NCBI RefSeq assembly: GCF_002272135.1
Contig: NZ_NPBF01000018.1
Coordinates: 62,001-126,000, forward strand
From: Virgibacillus sp. 7505
GTDB lineage: Bacteria > Bacillota > Bacilli > Bacillales > Amphibacillaceae
Direction of reading: 5' to 3'
DNA length: 64,000 nt
Below the pieces are notes generated by a model. That model was not told the origin of the DNA. It was given only the letters and a program-made list of their open reading frames with translations, and made no database searches. This document shows positions 9,417 to 16,646 of the stretch, in pieces. Positions within the stretch are counted from its first letter, which is position 1. Each line of letters starts with the position of its first letter. Position numbers and translations under genes: made by a program.

Positions 9417-10911
9417 ATATCGAATCCGTATGGGGCTAGAGCGTTTCATCAATGATCAGCCGCAATGCACCATCATTGGTACATATGCCAATGGGCAAGA
9501 GGCGTTGGATGGCTGGAAACATGGGAAGGCAGCTGAAGTCATTTTGACAGATATCAAGATGCCGATCATGGATGGATTAACGCTGATTACAGAGTTAAAA
9601 GAGGCAGGCTTCACAGGAGAATTTCTTGTTTTGAGCGGTTTCGATGATTTTCAGTATGTGCAGCAAGCATTACGGAATCAAGTTGCCGATTATCTTTTGA
9701 AACCAATCGATAGGAAGCAGCTGCAAGATCGGCTGCAGCTGCTATATGTTAAAAAACAAGAAATGGAACAAGAGCTGGAACGGGAAAGTCAGAAACAAGA
9801 GCAGCTTCAGCTGCTCCGAGCACTTTCGGATGAAAGCAGCTTGGCAGACACACAGTGGACTGAGATATTCCCGTCAGGAACGTATTACACGTGCAGATTG
9901 CAGCTTCAAAACTTCCATCAGCAAAAAGTGAAACGAGATCCTGTTCGATTCCATCAGGAGCTTAGTGCGGTTGTCCGGATACTGAATGCAGAGCTGTCAA
10001 ACCAATGGTCGGCGCCTTCCTTTTGGTGGTGGTGGGATCAGGAACAAAGCTTTGGTTTACTTGTACATACAGCGGATGGAAATACTTCTAAAATTATCGA
10101 TCATCTTGTTCGGACTTTGTCTCATCGTTCCTTTTTCAATGTAACAGCTTCACCAGGACAGATACTGCACGAATTGGAATTGCTTCCTGCGGCGATGGAA
10201 GCAGAACAAATGGAGATAAAACTCCAGCCTGTTTCTGCAGAAGTTCCATATACAGAAACCATTAATGTGAACATCCAGAATATCTTGCATACACTGCGTT
10301 TTGCTTTTAAGCAGTTTGTATTCGATGATTTGGATACTGCTTTAAGACAGTTAAAAGAAGGACTCTCCGCAGCTGAGTCGCTTGAGTCGGTAATAGCAAT
10401 CCTACAATCAGCGGGTATTGAGATGCTGCATGATGTCAGCAAGCGCTTGCCAGTCAATGACGTTAACCGAATGCTGCAGAAATTAGGGAGGAACACGAAC
10501 CAAGCTTTATCAGCACCGGAAGTGCTTCAAGGATTTGAAAATTGGACTAGAGATCTGGCAGGCATGTGTACAAAATTGGATAAACATTCAGATCGCGCTG
10601 CTGTGGAGCAGGCGAAAGCGTTCATCCATCAACATGTGCAAGAAGCGATAACAATTGAACAAGTAGCAGCACACGTCTATATGAATCCAACCTACTTTTG
10701 TGCTTATTTCAAAAAGCACACGAAAGAAACTGTATTACAGTATGTCACCAAACAGCGGCTTGAGCTTGCCAAACGCAGGTTGGAGGATACAGATGATAAA
10801 GTGACGAAAATCGCTGATTCTGTCGGATACCATGATCACAAATATTTCAGCAAACTGTTTAAGAAACATACAGGATTTGCTCCTTCTGAATATCGACGCT
10901 TGCGTCGATAA
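9382..10911 (+). CDS. AraC-type response regulator, YesN family
   Basis: 509-residue regulator. The N-terminal receiver domain has acidic pocket VEDE and phospho-acceptor D57 in LTDIKMPIMDG. A middle linker region of about 270 residues contains no recognised domain, and the C-terminal AraC helix-turn-helix pair includes ITIEQVAAHVYMNPTYFCAYFKK and TKIADSVGYHDHKYFSKLFKK. ATG 9382 is used because AAAGGGGAAG lies just before it; 9358 would put eight extra residues before the receiver domain. It is the output partner of the upstream kinase and likely activates the ABC importer genes that follow. Confidence 0.88.
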   Translation: MQNLQIMIVEDEYRIRMGLERFINDQPQCTIIGTYANGQEALDGWKHGKAAEVILTDIKMPIMDGLTLITELKEAGFTGEFLVLSGFDDFQYVQQALRNQVADYLLKPIDRKQLQDRLQLLYVKKQEMEQELERESQKQEQLQLLRALSDESSLADTQWTEIFPSGTYYTCRLQLQNFHQQKVKRDPVRFHQELSAVVRILNAELSNQWSAPSFWWWWDQEQSFGLLVHTADGNTSKIIDHLVRTLSHRSFFNVTASPGQILHELELLPAAMEAEQMEIKLQPVSAEVPYTETINVNIQNILHTLRFAFKQFVFDDLDTALRQLKEGLSAAESLESVIAILQSAGIEMLHDVSKRLPVNDVNRMLQKLGRNTNQALSAPEVLQGFENWTRDLAGMCTKLDKHSDRAAVEQAKAFIHQHVQEAITIEQVAAHVYMNPTYFCAYFKKHTKETVLQYVTKQRLELAKRRLEDTDDKVTKIADSVGYHDHKYFSKLFKKHTGFAPSEYRRLRR

Positions 10912-10948
10912 GACAATAACAGAAGAATAACCTCCTATTCCGAAAGAC

Positions 10949-10975
10949 GTCCCCTTCTCGAAGCGGGACTTTTTT
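10949..10975 (+). terminator. Rho-independent terminator after response regulator
   Basis: Stem GTCCC-CTTC (10949-10957) with GAAG-C-GGGAC (10960-10969), one bulged C, followed by six T (10970-10975). It separates the sensing genes from the ABC importer operon. Confidence 0.8.
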
Positions 10976-10986
10976 CATACTCTTTA

Positions 10987-11000
10987 TGTAAGCGCATTCA
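10987..11000 (+). promoter_or_regulatory. cre-like site before the ABC importer
   Basis: TGTAAGCGCATTCA fits the CcpA consensus TGWAANCGNTNWCA except at position 10. It lies 20 bases upstream of the ATP-binding protein gene start, just before its ribosome binding site AAAGGAGG, so CcpA binding would repress importer transcription. Confidence 0.5.
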
Positions 11001-11020
11001 GTAGTAAAGGAGGTCAAGAA

Positions 11021-12538
11021 ATGACAAGTGAATATGTACTTGAAATGAAAGGGATATCAAAAGCCTTTCCTGGTGTGAAGGCTCTGAACGATATGCAATT
11101 CCAGCTGAAGAGGGGTGAAATCCACGCCTTGATGGGTGAAAATGGTGCGGGAAAATCCACTTTCATCAAAATCATCACTGGCGTCCATCAACCAACAGAA
11201 GGCGAGATGCTTTTGGAGGGCGAGCAAGTGTCTTTCCAGAATCCTAAACAAGCTCAACAGCAAGGAATTGCGGCAATTTATCAGCATGTGACAAGTTATC
11301 CCGACTTGTCTGTAACCGAAAATATCTTTATGAATCATGAAATCAGGCACCCTGCATGGAAGACGCTGAATTGGCGGGAGATGCATAAGCAAGCGCGGCA
11401 GCTGCTGCGTGAATTGGGCAGCAGCTTGGACCCTAAAGCTCAAATGAATACGCTAAGCGTGGCACAGCAGCAAATTGTCGAGATAGCTAAGGCGATAAGT
11501 ACAAAGGCAAAAATCATCATCATGGATGAACCAACCGCAGCACTGACGGCTAGGGAAAGTGAAGAGCTGTATCGTATTACCGAAAAGCTGCGGGATGAAG
11601 GCACTTCTGTCATCTTCATTTCACACCGTTTCGAGGATATGTATCGACTCGCCAGCCGTGTGACAGTGCTACGCGACAGCAATTATATCGGCACTTGGGA
11701 TGTAGCAGACATTTCGAATGAAAAATTGATTGTCGCGATGGTCGGCAGGGAAATCAATCAGATTTTCCCTGATAAGAAGACGAGTGCAGGAGAGACAGTT
11801 TTGGAAGTGAAGAACTTGTCTAAGCTAGGTGAATTCGATGATATCAGCTTCTCTATCAGAAGCGGTGAGATACTTGGTATGACTGGTCTGGTTGGGGCTG
11901 GAAGAACAGAAGTATGCCAGGCTATATTCGGCATAACAGCCTTTGATAAGGGAGAAATTCTGCTAAGCGGCAGTCCGATACGCAATAAAAATCCCCAGGA
12001 AGCTATGAAAAATGGTATCGGCTACTTGGCAGAAGATCGTTTGGATCAAGGTCTCCTTGTGGATTGGAGTATTGAAAAGAATATAACACTAGCCAATTTA
12101 ACTGATTTATCGACCTTTACGTGGATCCACAGTGATAAGGAGAAACAGCAGGCCAAAGAATTCGGTGAAAAAGTGCATATCAAGGCCACGAGTATCTTTG
12201 ACTTGGTTAGTTCCCTTTCGGGAGGCAATCAGCAGAAGGTAGCTGTAGCGAAACTGCTGACAAAGGACTTGAAAGTGATCTTGCTGGATGAACCGACGAA
12301 AGGTGTCGATATCGGAGCAAAGGCAGCCATCTATGAAATCGTCCAGCAGCTGGCCGAAGCCGGGTATGCGGTTCTATTCGTTTCTTCTGAAATGCCTGAG
12401 ATCCTCGGTATGAGCGATCGAATCATAGTAATGAAAGAAGGCAGGATTGCAGCCGACTTCGTTAACAGGGGAATTACGCAGGAGATGATTTTGGAAGCAG
12501 CAATGGGCGAAGAGCAAGTACAGGAGAAAAGCGGTTAA
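11021..12538 (+). CDS. Sugar ABC transporter, ATP-binding protein (RhaT/RbsA type)
   Basis: 505-residue protein with two ABC cassettes in tandem, as in RbsA and RhaT. The first has Walker A GENGAGKST and Walker B IIIMDEPTAALT. The second has the naturally degenerate P-loop GLVGAGRTEV and signature LSGGNQQKVAVAK with Walker B VILLDEPTKGVD. It energises import by the two permeases that follow. First gene of a four-gene operon, 16 bases before the first permease. Rhamnose as substrate is inferred from the neighbourhood. Confidence 0.88.
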   Translation: MTSEYVLEMKGISKAFPGVKALNDMQFQLKRGEIHALMGENGAGKSTFIKIITGVHQPTEGEMLLEGEQVSFQNPKQAQQQGIAAIYQHVTSYPDLSVTENIFMNHEIRHPAWKTLNWREMHKQARQLLRELGSSLDPKAQMNTLSVAQQQIVEIAKAISTKAKIIIMDEPTAALTARESEELYRITEKLRDEGTSVIFISHRFEDMYRLASRVTVLRDSNYIGTWDVADISNEKLIVAMVGREINQIFPDKKTSAGETVLEVKNLSKLGEFDDISFSIRSGEILGMTGLVGAGRTEVCQAIFGITAFDKGEILLSGSPIRNKNPQEAMKNGIGYLAEDRLDQGLLVDWSIEKNITLANLTDLSTFTWIHSDKEKQQAKEFGEKVHIKATSIFDLVSSLSGGNQQKVAVAKLLTKDLKVILLDEPTKGVDIGAKAAIYEIVQQLAEAGYAVLFVSSEMPEILGMSDRIIVMKEGRIAADFVNRGITQEMILEAAMGEEQVQEKSG

Positions 12539-12554
12539 AGAAGGAGGGGTCACA

Positions 12555-13574
12555 ATGGAAATCAAAACAGAGAATCTAGAATTGGAGAAGAAAAATCCGC
12601 TGGCACTGTTTTATCAATTCCGGGAGCTCGGACTGTTATTCTTCATCGTTATTTTATGTATCGGGGTACAGTTACGCAATCCTTCTTTTTTGACGGGAGA
12701 AAACATCCTTGACATGGCGACCAATACGTCAATCCTTGTCATCCTCGCGCTTGGGATGATGATTGTTCTGATCACAAGGGGAATCGATTTGTCGATAGGA
12801 GCTGTTATTGCGCTTTCCGGTATGCTGACTGCACAGCTTGTGGCAGCTAATCCTTCTGTAAACCCGTTCCTTTGCCTACTTATAGGCACTGTAATTGGTG
12901 CTTTCTGCGGAATGATCATTGGAGTGCTGATTGCAAAAGTCGGATTGCTGCCTATCATAGCAACACTAGCATTGATGAACATCTTCCGCGGTCTTACGTT
13001 CTTGGTGAGTGATGGGGAGTGGGTTAGCTCTTATCAAATGTCGGAAGGCTTTGTGGAAATTGCAACCGGAACCTTCCTTGGACTGAATCATTTGATCTGG
13101 ATTGCGGCGATCTTCTGCCTCATATTCTTTTATTTTCTCAATTACACACGTACTGGTCGGCAAATCTATGCGGTCGGCAGTAATCCGCAGTCTGCTGCTG
13201 TGAGCGGTATTAAACAAGGACGTATTTTATTCCTGGTTTATACCATCATGGGAGGATTATCTGGACTCTGTGGTGTGCTGTGGGTATCCAAGTTTGCCTC
13301 GGCCCAAGGAGATACAGCCTCGGGTTATGAGCTAACAGTCATTGCTGCATGTATTCTGGGTGGTGTCAGCATTGCTGGCGGCTCTGGTAAGCTCGCTGGT
13401 GTCCTGCTTGGAGCAATATTATTAGGTATTTTGAACAATGCGCTGCCGCTATTGAATGTGTCACCGTTTTGGCAGAACGGCATCCAAGGCTTTATCATCC
13501 TGCTAGCGGTTATCGTAAATGCCATCGTGAAACGCCGTGTCGAACGAACACATCTGCTTAGGAGGGCTGGCTGA
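12555..13574 (+). CDS. Sugar ABC transporter permease 1 (RhaP-like)
   Basis: 339-residue polytopic membrane protein of the RbsC/BPD_transp_2 family, with about eight to ten hydrophobic segments, the GIDLSIGAVIALSG motif in the N-terminal half and ACILGGVSIAGGSGKLAGVLLG in the C-terminal half. Its stop codon overlaps the start of the second permease by one base, so the two are co-translated. Forms the channel together with it. Confidence 0.87.
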   Translation: MEIKTENLELEKKNPLALFYQFRELGLLFFIVILCIGVQLRNPSFLTGENILDMATNTSILVILALGMMIVLITRGIDLSIGAVIALSGMLTAQLVAANPSVNPFLCLLIGTVIGAFCGMIIGVLIAKVGLLPIIATLALMNIFRGLTFLVSDGEWVSSYQMSEGFVEIATGTFLGLNHLIWIAAIFCLIFFYFLNYTRTGRQIYAVGSNPQSAAVSGIKQGRILFLVYTIMGGLSGLCGVLWVSKFASAQGDTASGYELTVIAACILGGVSIAGGSGKLAGVLLGAILLGILNNALPLLNVSPFWQNGIQGFIILLAVIVNAIVKRRVERTHLLRRAG

Positions 13575-14578
13575 TGGAACAAAAGAAACAAACATATCAA
13601 CCTCGTACTCTGGAAACGAATCTGCCGTTCTCCTGGAAACGTCTTTTCTTCCAATGGGAGTGGATGCTTTTAGTCATTTTGGTTGCAGTGCTCCTGCTTG
13701 GAAGCAATCTGTCACCTTACTTCCTGAATTATCCGAGTCTGCGGGATGGGACGATGGTTTTCCTCGATAAGGCGTTAATCGTCTTTCCGATGGCGATGAT
13801 CATGATCATGCGGGATATCGATATTTCTGTAGGTTCGACTGTTGCCTTATCATCAGTAGTCATGGCCACGCTTTACACAAGTGCAGGTCTGCCGATGGAA
13901 GTTGCCATCATTGTCTGTCTGGCAACGGGAGCTATATGCGGTTTGGTCAATGGACTTTTGATCGTGAAATTCAAAGAGCTTTCTGCAGTTATCGTTACAC
14001 TCGGTACCATGATCCTTTACCGGGGAATTGCTTACATCATTTTGGAAGACCAAGCAGCAGGAGGTTTTCCTGAATGGTTCGGATTCTTTGGATGGGGTTA
14101 TGTTTTCGGAATACCGTTTCTGCTGATTGTATTCGCAGCGTTGGCTCTGCTATTTGGTATCGTACTGCACAAGACGACTTTTGGAAGAAAGGTTTTTGCT
14201 ATCGGAAACAATCCGACCGCCAGCCGTTTTTCTGGTATCAAAGTAGATAAGGTCAAGGTGATCGTCTTTATGCTGGCAGGGTTGCTGGCTGCTGTGACGG
14301 CAATATTCCTTACATCAAGGATGGGCAGTACGCGGCCGAACATTGCTACCATGTATGAATTGGATATCATTGCAATGGCGGCACTTGGCGGTGTAAGTAC
14401 GGCAGGAGGCAAAGGGCGGGTGCTCGGTGTCGTCATAGCCGTCTTCATCATCGGCTATTTACAATATGGACTTGGGCTTATCAATCTTCCAAGTCAAATG
14501 TTTTTGATCATTGTAGGAGCATTGCTCATCCTGTCAGTTGCCATTCCGAAGCTAGGCGGGATGATGAAAAAGAAGTGA
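13574..14578 (+). CDS. Sugar ABC transporter permease 2 (RhaQ-like)
   Basis: 334-residue paralogue of the preceding permease, with the corresponding motifs DIDISVGSTVALSS and MAALGGVSTAGGKGRVLGVV. Two different permeases in one importer is the pattern of the RhaSTPQ and AI-2 (Lsr) type systems rather than of the ribose importer, which uses one. The neighbouring rhamnose enzymes favour RhaSTPQ. Confidence 0.87.
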   Translation: MEQKKQTYQPRTLETNLPFSWKRLFFQWEWMLLVILVAVLLLGSNLSPYFLNYPSLRDGTMVFLDKALIVFPMAMIMIMRDIDISVGSTVALSSVVMATLYTSAGLPMEVAIIVCLATGAICGLVNGLLIVKFKELSAVIVTLGTMILYRGIAYIILEDQAAGGFPEWFGFFGWGYVFGIPFLLIVFAALALLFGIVLHKTTFGRKVFAIGNNPTASRFSGIKVDKVKVIVFMLAGLLAAVTAIFLTSRMGSTRPNIATMYELDIIAMAALGGVSTAGGKGRVLGVVIAVFIIGYLQYGLGLINLPSQMFLIIVGALLILSVAIPKLGGMMKKK

Positions 14579-14625
14579 GTATTCCAGCGCTTGCTGATAC
14601 TAATAGATAAGAAGGGGAGACCGAG

Positions 14626-15669
14626 ATGAAAAAGTGGAGCAAATGGATCGCTATGATGCTATTAGTATGTTTGCTGGCTGCCTGCAGCCAAGGAGCACCA
14701 GAATCAAGTGGTGCATCTGGTGGAGGGTCAGACGATGGACCAAAGAAATATGCTTTCGTATTTAAAAATACAGGAAATCCATATGGTGAGAAAATGCTGG
14801 ACGGATTTGAAAGCACAATCGAGGAATTAGGCGGAGAAGTAATTCTGCGCTCACCAGATCAGCCAACTGCGGAAGGCCAAATTCAGATTATTGAACAGCT
14901 TATCACGCAAAAGGTGGATGTCATCGCGGTAGCGGGGAATGATCCAGATGCATTGGAGCCGGCATTGAAAAAGGCAAAGGATCAAGGAATCAAAGTTTTG
15001 TCCGTCGATTCAGCAGTCAACGCTGCCAGTCGTGATATCCATGTGAACCAAGCTAACCCGGAACGGATTGGCCGCGTGCAGATCGAAGCAGTTTCTGAAA
15101 TGATCGGCGGCGAAGGCCAGATCGCAGTTCTAAGCGCAACTAGCCAGGCTACGAACCAGAATACATGGATCGAGTGGATGAAGAAGGAACTTGAGAAAGA
15201 TGAATATAAAGATATTGAGCTTGTAAAAGTAGCTTACGGAGACGATCTGCGTGATAAAAGTGTATCTGAAACAGAAGCGTTGCTTAAATCTTATCCTGAT
15301 TTGAAGGCAATCATCGCACCAACGACTGTTGGTATTGCTGCAGCAGGTAAAGTGCTTACAGACAAAGGTTTGGAAGGCGAAATCGCTTTGACCGGCCTTG
15401 GCTTGCCGAGTGAAATGGCGACCTACATTGAAAGCGGAGTCAGCCCTTGGATGTATTTGTGGAATCCGATCGATGTAGGGAAGGGTGCTGCTTACGCTGC
15501 TTATGAATTGGGTGAAGGCAACATCTCTGGTGAATTAGGAGAGAAAGTGGATTTACGTGATCTGGGTGAAGTGGAAGTCGTTGAGGACGGAGAAGGCACA
15601 CAAATCATGCTTGGAGACCCATTCAAATTTGATAAATCAAATATCGATGAATGGAAGGATGTATATTAA
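14626..15669 (+). CDS. Sugar ABC transporter substrate-binding lipoprotein (RhaS-like)
   Basis: 347-residue extracellular binding protein. Signal peptide with lipobox LAAC (Cys20) is followed by a Ser/Gly-rich linker (residues 27-39) and a ribose/rhamnose-type binding domain: KYAFVFKNTGNPYG at the start, then NDPDALEPALKKAKD and SATSQATNQNTWIEWMKK. It captures sugar for the two permeases just upstream. It is related to the sensor lipoprotein at 6605. A GAAGGGGAG ribosome binding site precedes ATG 14626. Confidence 0.88.
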   Translation: MKKWSKWIAMMLLVCLLAACSQGAPESSGASGGGSDDGPKKYAFVFKNTGNPYGEKMLDGFESTIEELGGEVILRSPDQPTAEGQIQIIEQLITQKVDVIAVAGNDPDALEPALKKAKDQGIKVLSVDSAVNAASRDIHVNQANPERIGRVQIEAVSEMIGGEGQIAVLSATSQATNQNTWIEWMKKELEKDEYKDIELVKVAYGDDLRDKSVSETEALLKSYPDLKAIIAPTTVGIAAAGKVLTDKGLEGEIALTGLGLPSEMATYIESGVSPWMYLWNPIDVGKGAAYAAYELGEGNISGELGEKVDLRDLGEVEVVEDGEGTQIMLGDPFKFDKSNIDEWKDVY

Positions 15670-15676
15670 GAACAAT

Positions 15677-15702
15677 AGCCGGGGACTAGATCTCCGGCTT
15701 TT
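15677..15702 (+). terminator. Rho-independent terminator of the ABC importer operon
   Basis: Stem AGCCGG (15677-15682) with CCGGCT (15694-15699), then TTTTA. The inner bases GGA and TCT allow partial extension. Confidence 0.7.
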
Positions 15703-15797
15703 ATACATATAAGGACTTAAAACCATTGGAATAGCATACTTGCTTCTCAAGCTATAGCGTATAACATAGATCTAACTGAAAAAGGACGAGGCTGAAC

Positions 15798-15909
15798 ATG
15801 GACTTAGGATTGAAAGGTAAAAAAGCTCTTATAACTGCCTATGCGTCGGGGATTGGAAAAGCCACTGCACACATTGCGTGTTAATGGAGGATTTATTTAT
15901 ATAAGATAG
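15798..15909 (+). pseudogene. Short-chain dehydrogenase remnant with the middle deleted
   Basis: From ATG 15798 the frame reads MDLGLKGKKALIT then YASGIGKATA, the N-terminal nucleotide-binding segment of a short-chain dehydrogenase, and stops at 15882 after 28 residues. In a second frame, 15877-15909 reads RVNGGFIYIR-stop, which resembles the usual V-N/D-GG-F C-terminus of the same family. The roughly 220 residues expected between them are absent, so the gene seems to have lost its centre in one deletion near 15870. A normal AGGACGAGG-like ribosome binding site remains at 15783-15790. Confidence 0.6.
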
Positions 15910-15913
15910 TGAT

Positions 15914-15940
15914 GAAAAGCGCCTGTTGCAGGAGCTTTTC
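15914..15940 (+). terminator. Hairpin after the dehydrogenase remnant
   Basis: Arms GAAAAGC-g-CCTG (15914-15925) and CAGG-a-GCTTTTC (15929-15940) with a TTG loop and one G/A mismatch. It sits five bases after the remnant C-terminus, so it is probably the old terminator of that gene. No T-run follows on the plus strand. Confidence 0.45.
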
Positions 15941-16117
15941 AAAAATAGAAATTCCATGGAAATAAGATAAGAACAGAGACCAACAACGTTCCGCATATGT
16001 ATAGATTCTTTATTGACACGGCTATAACAGTTCAAAAGGAAGATTATCAAAAGTAAAAAGGAGACAAATTAAATACGAACACCATTTTTTAACATAAAAA
16101 AAGAGGAGGACAAACAA

Positions 16118-16543
16118 TTGGGATATGAATTAAAAACAAAGGAAACAGATAATAGCGTTCTAGATTTCATCGAAGCTGTAGAAAATCCTAATAAAAGAGA
16201 AGATGCTTATAAGCTGCTGGATATTTTTACGGATACAACGGGCTTTGAAGCCAAAATGTGGGGACCGAGCATTGTTGGTTTTGGTTCTTATCACTACCGT
16301 TATGCATCCGGACACGAAGGTGACGCCCCGCTTGTTGGGTTTTCACCGAGAAAGGCCAATATTAGTTTGTATCTGGCTCCTGGTGAACCTGATAGGGAAG
16401 CGCACTTGCAGAAGCTTGGTAAGCATAAGACTGGGAAGGCGTGTGTGTATATTAATAAAACAGCAGATATTGATGAGGATGTTTTAAGAGACTTGATTGG
16501 AGATTCGGTGGATTTTCTAAGAAAAACCTATCCCGAATCCTGA
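16118..16543 (+). CDS. DUF1801 domain protein
   Basis: 141-residue small soluble protein of the YdhG/DUF1801 family, with recognisable segments VLDFIEAVENPNKREDA, MWGPSIVGFGSYHYRY and FSPRKANISLYL. The biochemical function of the family is unknown. A TTG start is used: AAGAGGAGG lies eight bases upstream and there is no other start codon before conserved sequence. It is a singleton between a decayed dehydrogenase and the isomerase-like gene. Confidence 0.8.
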   Translation: MGYELKTKETDNSVLDFIEAVENPNKREDAYKLLDIFTDTTGFEAKMWGPSIVGFGSYHYRYASGHEGDAPLVGFSPRKANISLYLAPGEPDREAHLQKLGKHKTGKACVYINKTADIDEDVLRDLIGDSVDFLRKTYPES

Positions 16544-16619
16544 TGAGGAAAAGGTCAGCTGGCTCAATGAGCTGGTGATGTATTTTGAAAGCGTAATCAT
16601 TGATAACTGGCAAGTTTAA
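16521..16619 (+). pseudogene. Orphan C-terminal-like coding fragment
   Basis: Between the DUF1801 stop and the isomerase gene, one frame stays open after a TAA at 16518 and reads NPDEEKVSWLNELVMYF then ESVIIDNWQV-stop. The amphipathic composition looks like the C-terminus of a real protein, but it has no start or ribosome binding site and I do not recognise the family. It overlaps the DUF1801 gene end. It may be what is left of a gene removed by the same erosion that damaged the dehydrogenase. Confidence 0.25.
16585..16598 (+). promoter_or_regulatory. cre-like site before the isomerase-like gene
   Basis: TGAAAGCGTAATCA fits the CcpA consensus TGWAANCGNTNWCA except at position 10, and lies 48 bases upstream of ATG 16647. 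It suggests the isomerase-like gene is catabolite-controlled like the rhamnose genes. Confidence 0.45.
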
Positions 16620-16646
16620 TATCTATGACCATTAGGAGGAGAATGC

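Noticed and set aside
14581-14600. Palindrome-like CCAGCGCTTGCTG before the importer binding-protein gene
   Set aside because: Too many mismatches to the CcpA consensus on both sides of the CG core.
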